A DNA stretch of 64,000 nt from positions 248,001 through 312,000 of the forward strand of contig JAMXBD010000404.1 of the NCBI GenBank assembly GCA_024138025.1, written 5' to 3'. The notes beneath the pieces were generated by a model that did no database searches, was not told the origin of the DNA, and saw nothing but the letters and a program-made list of their open reading frames with translations. Shown here in pieces: positions 22,646 through 34,087 of the stretch (the first letter of the stretch is position 1; each line of letters starts with the position of its first letter). Source of the DNA: Combretum micranthum (taxonomy: Eukaryota > Streptophyta > Magnoliopsida > Myrtales > Combretaceae). The translations under genes were made by a program, and so were the position numbers.

Positions 22646-24909
22646 TGTAAACCCTTAAATTTTCGGAATCGGTTTAGCACAAAACCCTAACCGAAAGTCA
22701 AACGAAACCCTAAATGTCAACAAAACCCTAGTTTACCATATTTTTCTAAATCCGGCATTGCCGTTCTCTTTGGCCCTGAAAAACGAAGTTGGAATTATTA
22801 GCTAAAATAGTTCGTAATAACCATAAGTTTTATAAAAGTTTCAGTTTCGCGAAATTCGGGTGTCCTTCGAACCCGATCGGACACAGTTCTCGAAAAACAT
22901 GTCCGGAAGCTCGGAATAGTAAAAATATTCCGAATACACCGTTAGAGACCGTAAAAATATAAGTTTTCCAAAAATATCAGTTTCGTAAATTTTCGGTAAG
23001 TAAAAATAACAGATATAGCTATTATACGCGTATTTTCTTACTACCGGTACTTTAATTGTCATATCTACTTTACATTACACTATTCATTACTATTCTACAC
23101 TATTCTTTTATCTCTACTTTTTCTTACACTCTACATAACCTATAATCTTAACTTTTTACCTTTCTCATAACTTTATATCACATCTACCTTACATATTACA
23201 TTTTTATTTATCAAAAAGTCAAAATCATCACATCCCCTCTACAAGCATGGCGGCGCTACCCTCCCCAATGCCTCAATTTTGTTTCAATTTTAATTTATTT
23301 TAATCACCAAAATCACTCCTCAATTTCTATAAATACCCCCCTCCTCTTCCATTCTTTTCACACATTCACTACCCACAAATTCTTACCAAAACTCTCTCAA
23401 TTTTTCCTCTCAAAGCTCTCAAAATTACTATCTCAAAACTCTCTCAAAATAATTCACAACAACTTCCACAACAACAAAAACCATAACCACATAACCATAT
23501 CAAAGTCTTTTTAGGTAACCCCTTTATAATTCTTTCTTCTTCTTCATGTCATGTGACTTTAATGACCATAGTGTGAGTTTTCAAAGACTACAAGTTAGGA
23601 AAACTACATTCATGTATTGTTCTTGTTCATGCCAATCCAAATATGTTTATGTTGTTCTTTATTAATTATATTATTATCTATATATATATATTATATTCTT
23701 TAGAGCATATAAGCTCACTTGCAATTTATTTATTTCATGCAAAGCAATTTATTTATTTATATATTCCATTACAATTTATTTATTTTTCCTTGTTGAAATA
23801 AGATTATCTCTAGTCTTAGACTTGTCCTCATCAAGCCAAAATAAGTTTTTCTTTCTTTCATTTTTTTTATTTTGGGACTAGTTTACTTCTTAATCCCGGG
23901 AGCCTTGAAAAAGCTAAGACTCCAATACTTGATTTATTAATTATGTTATATATTATTTTGTTCACTATTATTCTCATGTTCATGCACATTTAGATTGTTG
24001 TCCAAAAATTAAATTCTAAAGAAAAAGGAATTTTTGTCACTTAGAAATAAGCTTATGTAAAGAATAAAACCTATAAGATAACACAAATAAACTCATTCTT
24101 TTATGTACAAAAGAACCCACTATAATTTTATAAACTACTTTTACTTCAAAAAGTTACTTAAATCCTTATTATTCCACCTTGTTTTTCAAAAGAAAATATT
24201 TGATAAAAATGGTTCCTTTCATAAAAAGATAAATAAGACGAATGGCTAAGAAAATTTTTCAAGAAAAGACCTTTACAAATAGGCAAAGGAAATCTATGAT
24301 TTGAAAATAGAAATAAAATTATTTCTTTTCAAATTACAAGAGAAAGTTAATAAGATTATAGAAACTAGTTTTTCTACAAAAAAGTTTATTATTCCTCCTT
24401 GTTTCTATAAGGAAATGAATTTTCATGAATAGATAATTTATGAAAAACATAAAGAATGAGAAATTTCAAGTAAAGATTTTTGCAAAGGAATTGTACAAGA
24501 AAATAAATAGGAATAATAGTGTAGTTTCTAAAAAGCCTCCAAATTATTGTTTGTATTGAAAACTCAGAAAATTTACTTCCAAAAAGTTATTTATATATAT
24601 ATGTATAGGCTAATATAAAACATTTTCGTGAATAAAAGAATCAACATAATCATTTCAAAGAGCTTACACAAAATTCTTGTAAACATGTTTTCTTAAAACA
24701 ACTTCAAAACCGGTATGATTTTCTTAAAGTAAATAAATGGATAACAAAACACTTGAGCATGAATGAATATGAGCTAAGTAGTCATAAGAAGAGAATTTTT
24801 CAACTATATAGATAACTAAATATTTATCAAAAAAATTTTGATTTCTTGAACCAAAGTCGTTTTTTACTTGAAAAATCCGGTTGAATTTTGCCGCCACTTT
24901 TTCAGAGCC
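22646..24909 (+). mobile_element. LTR fragment, plus strand, 5' part (fragment B)
   Basis: Begins TGTAAACCC inside fragment A and runs through the promoter (TATA box 23328-23335), leader, splice-donor-like TTTTTAG|GTAACC (about 23510) and mid-LTR, then stops at 24909 where the pol-bearing element begins. It is more diverged from the element 1 LTRs than those are from each other. Its 3' end is missing here; 38773-39013 could be a remnant of it. Confidence 0.8.
23328..23335 (+). promoter_or_regulatory. TATA box of LTR fragment B
   Basis: TATAAATA followed by a C run. Downstream about 180 bases contain no ATG before the GTAACC donor-like site. Confidence 0.75.
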
Positions 24910-25588
24910 TGTAAATCCCGAAATTTTCGATCCACAAATAAAGACCTAAACCCTAAACGGAAGTCAAACGGATCCTTAGGACAAACAAAACCCTAGTTTA
25001 CCATAACGTTTAACTCGGCATTGCCGTCTTCTCAAGTCATAGAAAACGAAGTTGGAAAAATTAGCTCGAATAGTTCGTATAACCATAGGTTTTATAAAAG
25101 TTTCAGTTTCGCGAAATTCGGATGTCCGTTGAACCCGAACGGACACAGTTCTTGAAAAAGTGTCCGGAAGCCCGGAATAGGAAAAATATTCCGAATACCG
25201 TTAGACTCGTAAAAATATAAGATTTCCAAAAATATCAATTTCGTAATTTTTCAATAACTAAAAATATTAGATATGCCTTTATACTCGTATTTTCTTACTA
25301 CCGTATTAAATTGTCATGTCTACTTTTACATTACACTATTTTCTACTATTCTACACTATTCATCTATCTCTACTTTTTCTTACAACCTATTCTTACAAAC
25401 CTTACACCTATCTCTTACACTTTTTCATTCCAATACAACTTCATCTTTCATTCTTACTTTAATTAATCAAAAGACAAAAAAAATATTTTCTCTCTCTCCA
25501 TGCATCAAATGCGCGGCCATCTCTCTCCCATGCCCAATTTGTTTTAATTTCCAATTATTAATTAACACAAATAATCTCCACACTTTCC

Positions 25589-25596
25589 TATAAATA
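25589..25596 (+). promoter_or_regulatory. TATA box of element 2, 5' LTR
   Basis: TATAAATACCCC. It would start genomic RNA at roughly 25620. No ATG occurs from there to the GTAAG at 25716, while ATGs appear directly after it. Confidence 0.8.
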
Positions 25597-27432
25597 CCCC
25601 TTCATACCTTCACTTCTTTCACACCTCTTCTTCTCTAAAGTTATTATAGCAAAATCTCTCTCAAAATTCTCTCAAGAGTTCTTCAAGAAAGTCCTCTTAG
25701 TTTAGTTTCCTTTAGGTAAGAAATTCTCAAGAATTCTTCATGTTCATCTACTTAGTATGAGCTTAGTGTATGTTTTCTAAAACCATGAAGGTTAAGAAAG
25801 CAACATTAGATTCATACTTTGTTTTTGTTCATAATATCAATTTCTTTATGTTTCTTTATGTTCTTTATATTCCCTTTATGCTCTTTATACTTCCTTTATG
25901 TCCTTTATATTCCTTTATGTTCTTTACTATCTAATATATCCATATAACTATATATACTATTTAGAGCATATAAGCTCATAGCCTTGCAATCTATTTACCT
26001 TTCATGCAATTTATTTAAATTCAAGTTGATTTTAAGACTGGTCATTCTAGTCTTAGACTTGTCCTCATCAAGTCAAAACATTTCTTATTCTTTTCTTTTC
26101 GGGACTAGTTTTCTTAGTCCTGGAGTACCTTGATAAAGCTAAGGTCCCAATACTTGATTTATTATTTAAGCTTCCAAGTTATTATGTTCCTTTGTATTTC
26201 TATAGTTTTGATTCATATTCATGCATGAACATAATGTTTTTGTCTCAACAAAAACAAATGAGAAAAATGTTTTCTTGAATTAAAGATTCTTTCTAAAGAA
26301 ATAAATATGGAACGGGTTTCTAAAAATCATAGGAATGATTTCTTATAAACAAAAGGGTTTATGAAAACTTATCTCTTATCAAGAAGTAGAAATTCTTTGA
26401 AATATTACAAGAAATAAAAATATCATTTTGCTACTTTGAAATTCAAGTTTAGAAAAAAACCCCACTTTGAGAAATTAAAGTTATTACAAGAAGATTTCAT
26501 TTAGAAATAAAAATCTTATCTTAATGACCAAAAGATTTCAAAAGTAAAATGGAATTCAAATTCAAAGACTTTTTAAAACCTTACTTTAAGTTGAGACAAC
26601 TTCATTTACTTCATACATATGTTATGAGTCATTACAAATATATATATACCTTTCAAAGTTTACAAAATAAATTGAAATGTTATCCTTTCAAAATGAGCTT
26701 TGTTTACAAAAAGGAAAACAAGTGTTTACAAATTCGTGGCAAATCTGGTCGCTATCTTTTCGGAACCAAAACGACTTAGTTTTATAAAAATAAGTTTAGA
26801 AATGCGTAGATCTTTTCGAGTAGGTAGAAAACGACATATTATACGCGAAATTCCGAGTTAAAACGAGCAAGTTATGGCCATTTTAAATTGGAATTTCCCC
26901 TTATACGATTTTCTACGATTTTAAGTAAAGTTTAGAATTTTCAAGAAGAGGAGATTCACGAAATACTCATTTCGGGTATTCTTCTTGATTAGATAATCCC
27001 GAGGAGGAGTGTTCGTATCCCGAGGATTACTACGATTAAGAGGAATTTCCGAACGACCCATCCAAATCAAGAAAGGTGTCACCATGGCCGAGTGAGTTAC
27101 TTCCCGTTGATTTTTCTCATACTCTTGCTTGTGCTTGTAAAATTAGTTGCACTAGAATCTATGCAAACTCAAAAAGAAGTGTATGATAACATGTTGAAGG
27201 AATGCTAAGAATATCGAAACTCAATTTGTTTGTAATAAAGTGGTATGTACATTATTATCTTGAATTGTTTGAAATTGGTTGATCACTTGAAAGAAGTTAA
27301 AATTAACTACTAGACTTTAATTAAAGAAATTATTCATGCACTTCATATGTTGAGTCACATTGCATTCGCTACTATACAATTGGTGGGACAAGTGTATAGT
27401 AGTGGTGGTAGACAGAACCGGTATATCATGTA

Positions 27433-27610
27433 AGTGGCGAGTAGGAGCCGGTAAGAACTACAAAGTGATGGCTAGTAGGAGCCTGTAATAAACTACAAGT
27501 TTTTGATGGCTAGTAGGAGCCTGTAATAAACTACAAGTTTTTGATGGCTAGTAGGAGCCTGTAATAAACTACAAGTTTTTGATGGCATATAGGTGCCGGT
27601 AAGACCTATA
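27433..27610 (+). repeat. LTR minisatellite, about 39-bp unit (5' LTR of element 2)
   Basis: Three near-exact copies of a unit starting GATGGCTAGTAGGAGCCTG plus degenerate copies at both ends. GGC...GCC in each unit is self-complementary. The 3' LTR copy is at 36634-36811. Element 1 LTRs carry an unrelated repeat at the same place. Confidence 0.85.
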
Positions 27611-27682
27611 AAAGTGTTTTAAAAGTTGTGGCTGTAATTGGCCTGAATCCCCAACCCCGAATGAAGGGCGTAAATTCATTCA

Positions 27683-27709
27683 ACATATGATTCCCGGAAA
27701 GTCATATGT
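27683..27709 (+). other. Conserved LTR palindrome, CATATGA type
   Basis: ACATATGA and TCATATGT flank the loop TTCCCGGAAAG. The loop is identical to that in element 1 while the arms differ in a complementary way. The 3' LTR copy is at 36884-36910. Confidence 0.75.
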
Positions 27710-28248
27710 CTTGTATGCTCACGTGATTGTTTCATTTCATATGATTGAATAATAAACTTGATTGTCAAATTTCATCGAGTATGAATTTTTGGGATTTACT
27801 CACTAAGCTTATTAGCTTATACCCTATAGATATCTGTATTCTCAGGAACACCTTTTTGAGCTGAGGCCATCCCGTATCCGATTACGTTTTGATGTTAAAG
27901 CTTTTGGAGGAAATCTACTCGAAGACTTAGATTAGAATTCCTTTGAAATCTTTGATTTTGGTAGTTAGGAAGTTTATCCCGATCCTTGGATTCAGCGGGG
28001 GAATGCCCCTAAGAAATTATGTATCAGATCTTTGGATATTTATGATATGATTTTATTCCTGAATTCTTGTATGTTTATCTTTACTTGCTTAAACTATGCT
28101 TCCCAAAAGCGTCTCCTATTACCGTGTTAGACGCCTTACATATAATACTAAGGCTTTCGCATGACTAAGGTAGCCATTCTTAAGCCTTGATATTATATGT
28201 GGCGGACTGCCACATTTAGGGTACCCTTCGGGGCGTGACAGTTTAAGT

Positions 28249-28260
28249 TGGTATCAGAGC
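28249..28260 (+). other. Primer-binding site of element 2 (tRNA-iMet type)
   Basis: TGGTATCAGAGC, 8 bases after the LTR end at 28240 (spacer GTTTAAGT). It is complementary to the 3' end of plant initiator tRNA-Met. Confidence 0.95.
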
Positions 28261-28439
28261 AACAAGATTATAGAAATAAAGGTAATAGGAATAAATCTAG
28301 AATAGAAAAAGAGATAGATATGTTTACAAAAGGACTTAGATAAGATTAGACAAGTTTAGAAATTCTCAAAAAGGAGAATTAATAACCTTCCTTATCCTTT
28401 GTAGTTATTTTTGGAGAAGTTGGAATTAAGACCTAATGT

Positions 28440-28882
28440 TTGAATTTAAGATATAATGAAACCCTGGTGGATTACCGATTAAGAATAAAAAGCCTATGTA
28501 AGGAGTTTTCCCTATTAGATAGACTTAGAAGTTTCCTACGATGTAGAATGTTTTACGTACCATTTACAACCACACCCTATGCTCCAAAAAGTTACATTCT
28601 TCTTTCCGAAATAATAAGACGTTTAGTTTTCCGATTTTCGAGCTTGGAATTCCATAGGACGATTATACAGCTATGCCCTCGGTGAGCCAGCAGATCATGG
28701 ACGAGATAAGGATGTTTCCAACTATCATAAAGCCAGTCAAGATTTCGAATGGCTTGAGGAGTATACCCGAATCGAAGATGATCTCGCGTGAGAAGCTTGA
28801 CCGAGAAAGAAGGAAGGATCTATATGAGCAATTCCAGGTGTTCAACAAGAATCTTTGTAACCAAAACGACTTAAGGATATAG
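28440..28882 (+). pseudogene. Shortened trace of the 5' ORF in element 2
   Basis: Two short frames upstream of gag resemble the ends of the 5' ORF of element 1. The first (28440-28685) contains YRLRIKSLCKEFSLL, matching LRLRVLCEEFALAG of the relatives. The second (28673-28882) ends in a basic, Arg/Lys-rich stretch (EKLDRERRKDLYEQF), like the basic tail. The central segment and the acidic linker are missing, so about half of the ORF is deleted. If this ORF mattered for mobility, element 2 lacks it and its relatives supplied it, or it was dispensable. The similarity is by eye and weakest for the second frame. Confidence 0.45.
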
Positions 28883-29184
28883 GATTGATTGGTAGTTTAA
28901 AATTATGTTTTCGAAAAAGTGTTTAATATTTTGAATTTCTTTTACCATGATTTCATTATAAGATTTCATTCCTTTCTATGCTTTTTTTTTTTTATTAAAT
29001 ATTTCGGTTTAAACAAATTTCCTCTCTTGATTTAGTTTATTAAATTTCCCTTATGTGATATTTCCCTTCATATGTTTATTTCTTAAAAGCTTCCGCAATT
29101 TCCGTAATTTAGTATGCAAAAGCCTTAATAATCTAGTACTTACGAAAACAATTAAAACAGCCGACCTAGGAGAGACGACCGAGG

Positions 29185-30533
29185 ATGAGGCAGGCATCAA
29201 ATAACCCGCCTGAAGAGGTTAATCAACCTGAAGTACCCCCTGTGGCTCCTGCCCAGACCAGCAGGGCAATCTCCAAGCCACTCTGGGTCAATTAACACAG
29301 CTTCTTAATGTGTTAGTTCAGCAACAACAAAGGAATGTGCCACCTCCGGCACCAGCACAAGCACCACCCCAGCAAGCACCCCAAGCATCTGTGCATGGAC
29401 CAGCAGCACCTGATGCTCAATCACACACAGCACCCCTGCCGCCTCCGCCACCACCTCGACCATACAGAACTTCACTCCCAGATTTTATCAAAAGTAACCG
29501 ATACTTTGACGGAGCTTTTGGAAAACCAGACGAAGCAGAGGATTGGCTCGCAGATAGAGCGATCTTTTGCCGCTTATGAAGTTCCATATCATCTTCGAAT
29601 AAGCTATGGTACGTATATGTTGAGGTTCAACGCCCGCATCTGGTGGGAGTCCAAGAGTAGGGAATTGCCGCCGCCTATCACCTGGGAGATGTTTCGGAAT
29701 GAGTTTCTGGAAAATTATTTCCCTGGAAGTCTAAGAGTAAGGTATAGTGCGGATTTCTTGCACATATCCCAGAGAGGAAAGACCATAGAACAATATGAGA
29801 CGGAATTTAGCCGACTCTTGCAGTATGCTCCGGATTCTTATAAGTACAGTGAGGAACTGAAACGACAGGTATTCTTGAATGGGCTAGATGAGGATTTAAG
29901 GATGCGATTAGAAGAGTTTGACATTCGCACCTTCAGGGAATTGGTGGAGAGAGCACGAATTGTGGAAGGGGCCAAGAAAAGGAAAGCCGGAACCTTTGAG
30001 AAGAAAGTACATGTGTTTGGAAGAAGATTTCAACCAGGAACGAGCTCCAATTTCCCTTCTAAGAGGTTTAAACCAATTAGCAATTTCAAGGGAAATTTTA
30101 GTGGACACAAGGATGATTCCAAGATAACAGCAAATTGTTGGAAATGCAAAGGAGCGCATTACCCGAAGAGATGCCCCCTTCTCCAGAACAAGTGTTATTT
30201 CTGTGGTGACCCGAGCCATAAGATTCCGGATTGCCCAAAGAAAGCTACTACGACTTGTTTCGTATGCAAGCAATTGGGACACTTTGCTAATGAGTGCCCC
30301 AAAGGAATCTCCCAGCTAACCGACCTGTTGGATCTTCAGGAGGACTTGCCCCAACAAGAAGTGGAAATGGAAGCGGAAGTCGCTCGGCATCATCTATGCA
30401 TGGGCTGAGAATTTATAACCTTGAAGGGCAATGGGTCTGCGAGGAGGATGCCGATGAAGGAGTAGAGTTGGCTGCCCTGGACCACGGAGGGAGTATGACT
30501 ATAGCTTGGTTACAGGTTAGCTTCAATCCCTAA
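29185..30533 (+). pseudogene. gag: gag of element 2 (three frameshifts)
   Basis: Gag forms the particle and packages RNA. The likely start is the ATG at 29185, giving a Pro/Glu-rich N-terminus that shifts frame near 29270 into the 29310-29579 frame (Pro/Ala/Gln-rich, then a conserved DFIKSNRYFDGAFGKP). It shifts again near 29550 into the main frame 29335-30408. There the Gag domain spans roughly residues 73-215 (WWESKSRE, EFLENYFPGSLRVRY), followed by three zinc knuckles: a CX2CX3HX4C variant at residues 268-280 and CX2CX4HX4C knuckles at 287-300 and 308-321. A third shift near 30305 moves the tail into 30294-30533, with RIYNLEGQW and an acidic end. The stop at 30531 is in the same frame as pol. 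Confidence 0.9.
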
Positions 30534-30572
30534 TATATATACCTGTTTTAAATATCTGTCAAGTATAAAGTT

Positions 30573-32327
30573 ATGATGCATGTTGGGAATAATAGATATC
30601 TAGGAAACCTTTTTAAGGACAATAAGACTAGTAACACGCGCGTCTTGAACGCAGGAACCATACAAATAGGGGACCTAACCGCTTATACCCTCTTCGACAC
30701 TGGTGCAACACATTCCTTTGTTGCCACTAGTGTAGCCTTGAAGACCGGTTTACCCATCACCACAATCACAACAAGTTTTCGTATAAAAACCCCCACCGGT
30801 AGTGTGGTGACTACCAAAGAGGTAATAAGGAATTGCCCCATGAAGATACAAGGCCATGAAGCAACTACCGATCTTATAGTAATAGAAATTAGCAAGTACG
30901 AAGTGATTCTCGGAATGAGTTGGTTGTCCATGGTGGAAGCAAAGGTAGATTGTAGAAATAAAAGGGTGGAATTCATGAGACAAGATGGAAAGAAAGCTAC
31001 GTTTTTGGGAGAATCCGCAAAAAGTTTAGAGTTAAGTTCGTTCGAGCTAATTGAAGAAGTTGAAGAAGGAATGGAAAGTTATGTGGGAAGTACGGAGGAG
31101 GATAAGGAAAGACCCAACATTGACGACATCCCCATCGTTAATGAATTCTCCGATGTTTTTCCAGAAGAATTGCCTGGGTTACCCCCAAAACGAGAAATCG
31201 ATTTTGAGATCGAATTGATGCCAAAAACAGAACCTATATCCAAGGCACCATACCGAATGGCACCTGTTGAACTCAAGGAACTCAAGAAGCAATTACAAGA
31301 ATTGCTTGACCAAGGATTTATTAGACCAAGTGTCTCGCCTTGGGGAGCTCCGGTATTATTCGTGAAGAAGAAAGATGGATCGATGAGGCTGTGCATTGAC
31401 TATCGAGAACTCAATAAGGTCACCATCAAGAATAGGTATCCATTGCCAAGGATTGACGATCTCTTTGACCAACTACAAGGAGCAAGTGTATTCTCACGCA
31501 TTGATTTGAGATCTGGATACCACCAGCTGAGGATAAAACCAGAAGATGTGTCAAGGACCGCTTTTAGAACTCGGTATGGACACTATGAGTTCATGGTCAT
31601 GCCATTTGGATTGACAAATGCACCAGCTGCTTTCATGGACTTGATGAATCGGGTGTATAAACCGCTCTTGGATAAATGCGTGATTGTCTTCATTGATGAT
31701 ATTTTGGTTTATTCTAAAACTCGGGAGCAACACAAAGAACATCTGAGAATGGCATTACAAACCTTAAGGGAGCACAAGTTATATGCCAAATTATCCAAGT
31801 GTGACTTTTGGTTGGATCAAATATCTTTTCTAGGACATGTTATCTCAGGGAAAGGAATATCAGTAGATCCCGAAAAGATTAAGGCCGTAATGGAATGGAA
31901 ACAACCAAGGACGGTGACTGAGATTAGAAGTTTTCTTGGATTAGCTGGCTATTACAGGAAGTTCGTACAAGACTTCTCAAAAATAGCTAAGCCGCTAACT
32001 CAGTTGACCCAGAAGAATGAAAGATTCATTTGGAATGAGAAAAGAGAACAAAGTTTCCAGGAGTTAAAGCAACGATTGGTATCTGCTCCAATTTTAACCT
32101 TACCCGACCCAGAAAAGCCATATACCGTCCATAGTGATGCGTCAAGAAATGGCTTAGGATGTGTGCTCATGCAAGAAGGGAAGGTGATTGCTTATGCTTC
32201 ACGACAGTTGAGGCCGCATGAACAAAATTACCCGACGCATGACCTTGAGTTAGCCGCAGTTGTCTTCGCTCTCAAGCTGGAGGCACTATCTATATGGACA
32301 AAGATGCGAGATTTATACGGACCATAA
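30573..32327 (+). CDS. pol: pol part 1: protease, reverse transcriptase, start of RNase H (element 2)
   Basis: 584-aa frame encoding the enzymes that process the polyprotein and copy RNA to DNA. The aspartic protease has [10 protein letters not shown] (DTG at 42-44) and the later VILGMSWL (111-118). Reverse transcriptase covers about 240-430: [21 protein letters not shown] (Asp311), MPFGLTNAP and the catalytic FIDD at 373-376. A connection segment follows ([11 protein letters not shown]). RNase H begins at about 510, with DAS (Asp522) and DLELAAV (Glu559). The frame is lost at about 32275 and RNase H continues in the frame 32260-32583. Upstream, in-frame stops at 30531 and 30549 separate it from gag; 30573 is the first ATG after them. 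Confidence 0.95.
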   Translation: MMHVGNNRYLGNLFKDNKTSNTRVLNAGTIQIGDLTAYTLFDTGATHSFVATSVALKTGLPITTITTSFRIKTPTGSVVTTKEVIRNCPMKIQGHEATTDLIVIEISKYEVILGMSWLSMVEAKVDCRNKRVEFMRQDGKKATFLGESAKSLELSSFELIEEVEEGMESYVGSTEEDKERPNIDDIPIVNEFSDVFPEELPGLPPKREIDFEIELMPKTEPISKAPYRMAPVELKELKKQLQELLDQGFIRPSVSPWGAPVLFVKKKDGSMRLCIDYRELNKVTIKNRYPLPRIDDLFDQLQGASVFSRIDLRSGYHQLRIKPEDVSRTAFRTRYGHYEFMVMPFGLTNAPAAFMDLMNRVYKPLLDKCVIVFIDDILVYSKTREQHKEHLRMALQTLREHKLYAKLSKCDFWLDQISFLGHVISGKGISVDPEKIKAVMEWKQPRTVTEIRSFLGLAGYYRKFVQDFSKIAKPLTQLTQKNERFIWNEKREQSFQELKQRLVSAPILTLPDPEKPYTVHSDASRNGLGCVLMQEGKVIAYASRQLRPHEQNYPTHDLELAAVVFALKLEALSIWTKMRDLYGP

Positions 32328-32583
32328 GAGCCTCAAGTACCTATTCACACAAAAGGAATTGAATATGAGGCAAAGGAGATGGTTGGAGTTGATCAAAGAC
32401 TATGATCTTGGAATAAATTATTGCCCTGGAAGAGTAAATGCGGTAGCAGACGCTTTAAGTCGAAAGAATCATGGAGAAGTCGCAGCCATGCTCACAACTC
32501 AAAAAGAACTTATAAAGGAATTCGAGAGACTGAGCATCGAATTTGTGGGCAAAGTGCGGAAATGGAAATTTCCCATTTGGTAA
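32260..32583 (+). CDS. pol: pol part 2: C-terminal half of RNase H (element 2)
   Basis: This frame continues RNase H after the shift near 32275: [10 protein letters not shown] carries the expected C-terminal catalytic Asp, and [15 protein letters not shown] is the conserved end of Ty3/gypsy RNase H. The ATG at 32260 is not a true start; homology begins around the shift point. The frame fails near 32555 and pol continues in the frame 32421-34058. RNase H would degrade the RNA strand of the hybrid during reverse transcription. Confidence 0.88.
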   Translation: MSSLSSWRHYLYGQRCEIYTDHKSLKYLFTQKELNMRQRRWLELIKDYDLGINYCPGRVNAVADALSRKNHGEVAAMLTTQKELIKEFERLSIEFVGKVRKWKFPIW

Positions 32584-34058
32584 TGGAGCCAACCCTGATC
32601 GATAGAATCAAAGAATCTCAACGATATGATGAAGTCATACAAAAGTTGAAAAGTGAGATACAAGGAGGAAGGTATGACGATTTTGAGATAGATGAGGAAG
32701 ATGTAGTAAGAATGAATGGAAGATTATGTGTACCAAGTGATGAGGAGATGAAAAAGGAAGTAATGAATGAGGCGCATAACTCAGGATATACCATGCACCC
32801 CGGTGGTACCAAGATGTACCAAGACCTTAAAAGTCGCTTTTGGTGGAATGGAATGAAGAAGGATGTAGCCGAATTCGTGATGAAATGTCCCATATGTCAA
32901 CAAGTAAAGATTGAACACCAAAGGCCAGGAGGACTTTTGAAACCATTGGCCATACCAGAATGGAAATGGGACCAAATTACCATGGATTTCGTATGTGGAT
33001 TGCCCCGAACACCAGCAGGATATGATGCCATATGGGTAGTTGTGGATCGACTTACCAAGTCAGCACACTTCATCCCCATCAACATGACCTACTCAATGGA
33101 AAAGTTGGCCCGGCTATATGTAAGGGAGATCGTAAGACTACATGGAGTTCCAGCAGGGATAGTATCGGATCGAGATCCTCGGTTCGTGTCAAAATTTTGG
33201 ACAAGCCTTCAGAAATGTATGGGGACCAAGTTACAGTTCAGCACAGCTTATCATCCACAAACTGATGGACAATCAGAGCGGACTATCCAGACTTTGGAAG
33301 ACATGTTAAGAGCTTGTGTTATGGAATTCAAGGGAAGCTGGGAAGTACACCTACCTCTGGTAGAGTTTGCTTACAACAACAGCTATCATTCAACAATCAA
33401 GATGCCACCATACGAAGCTTTATACGGAAGAAGGTGTAGATCGCCTCTATTTTGGGATGATGTGGAAAAATTAACAATTGGACCAGATCTCATCCAGGAC
33501 GCCTCAGATAAAGTCAGGATTATTCAACAAAGGATGAAAGAGGCCCAAGATAGACAGAAAAGTTGGGCGGATCAAAAACGACGGATCCTTGAATTTAACG
33601 TTGGAGATCATGTGTATCTGAAAGTGAATCCAATAAAGAGTATCCATCGTGTACGAGCTCGAGGGAAGCTAAGCCCAAGGTATATCGGACCTTTCGAAAT
33701 CCTCGAACGGGTAGGAGATTTGGCTTATCGCTTGGCACTACCACCAAACCTGTCGGGAGTACATAATGTCTTCCATGTCTCAGTGCTCAGGAAGCATATC
33801 CCCGACCCTGATCGGATTATGGAACTTGAACCGGTCAGGCTAAAAGAGAACTTGACTTATGAGGAGCACCCAGTTCAAATTTTGGATCAAAAGGTTCAAA
33901 AGCTGAGAAACAAGGAAATCCGTTATGTCAAGGTGCTGTGGAGGAATCATTCACAAGAAGAGGCTACTTGGGAAGCCGAGGATGAAATCCGAAAGAAATA
34001 TCCAAATCTCTTTGAAGAATCAGGTACGAATTTCAAAGTTGCAAATTTCAAGTTTTGA
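32421..34058 (+). CDS. pol: pol part 3: integrase and chromodomain (element 2)
   Basis: 545-aa frame; the first ~45 residues are an out-of-phase read of RNase H. The integrase zinc-binding HHCC motif uses H119, H126, C156 and C159. The catalytic core has MDF (Asp189), VSDRD (Asp250) and DGQSE (Glu286), which gives the D-35-E spacing. A GPF-type motif ([18 protein letters not shown]) lies at about 421-438. The C-terminal chromodomain (about 479-532) includes [17 protein letters not shown] and [16 protein letters not shown], resembling the group II plant chromodomains that lack part of the aromatic cage. It would insert cDNA and may direct it to chromatin marks. The stop at 34058 is 16 bases before the polypurine tract. 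Confidence 0.95.
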   Translation: MPWKSKCGSRRFKSKESWRSRSHAHNSKRTYKGIRETEHRICGQSAEMEISHLVMEPTLIDRIKESQRYDEVIQKLKSEIQGGRYDDFEIDEEDVVRMNGRLCVPSDEEMKKEVMNEAHNSGYTMHPGGTKMYQDLKSRFWWNGMKKDVAEFVMKCPICQQVKIEHQRPGGLLKPLAIPEWKWDQITMDFVCGLPRTPAGYDAIWVVVDRLTKSAHFIPINMTYSMEKLARLYVREIVRLHGVPAGIVSDRDPRFVSKFWTSLQKCMGTKLQFSTAYHPQTDGQSERTIQTLEDMLRACVMEFKGSWEVHLPLVEFAYNNSYHSTIKMPPYEALYGRRCRSPLFWDDVEKLTIGPDLIQDASDKVRIIQQRMKEAQDRQKSWADQKRRILEFNVGDHVYLKVNPIKSIHRVRARGKLSPRYIGPFEILERVGDLAYRLALPPNLSGVHNVFHVSVLRKHIPDPDRIMELEPVRLKENLTYEEHPVQILDQKVQKLRNKEIRYVKVLWRNHSQEEATWEAEDEIRKKYPNLFEESGTNFKVANFKF

Positions 34059-34074
34059 GGACAAAACTTTCTTT

Positions 34075-34087
34075 AAGGGGGGTAGGT
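34075..34087 (+). other. Polypurine tract of element 2
   Basis: AAGGGGGGTAGGT directly precedes the 3' LTR at 34088 and is identical to that of element 1. Confidence 0.92.

Larger units (their letters stand above)
25716..27845 (+). other. Candidate intron spanning most of the LTR (element 2)
   Basis: 5' end CTTTAG|GTAAGAAA at 25715/25716; 3' end TGTATTCTCAG at 27845. TCACTAAGCTTATTAGCTTA lies about 50 bases before the acceptor, where a CTAAG-type branch site would sit. Donor-like TTTAG|GTAA recurs after the TATA box in element 1, fragment B, fragment D (about 37862), fragment F (about 40056) and the LTR at 53900; related sites exist in others. Splicing is inferred and no RNA evidence is available. 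Confidence 0.4.
24910..28240 (+). repeat. 5' LTR of element 2
   Basis: 3,331 bp, TGTAAATCC...GTGACA. Compared with the 3' LTR it lacks about 25 bases net, mostly single-base losses concentrated in the first 1.9 kb (for example CCC for CCCC near its start). Long stretches from 26700 onward are identical. It holds a TATA box (25589), donor-like TTTAG|GTAAG (25715/25716), acceptor-like TATTCTCAG (to 27845), two hairpins, a minisatellite (27433-27610) and a palindrome (27683-27709). Confidence 0.93.

Noticed and set aside
28249..28260. tRNA gene fragment
   Set aside because: Only the 12 bases complementary to the tRNA 3' end are present; this is a primer-binding site.
32618..33265. Open frames antisense to or out of phase with integrase
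   Set aside because: Shadows of the strongly supported integrase frame.
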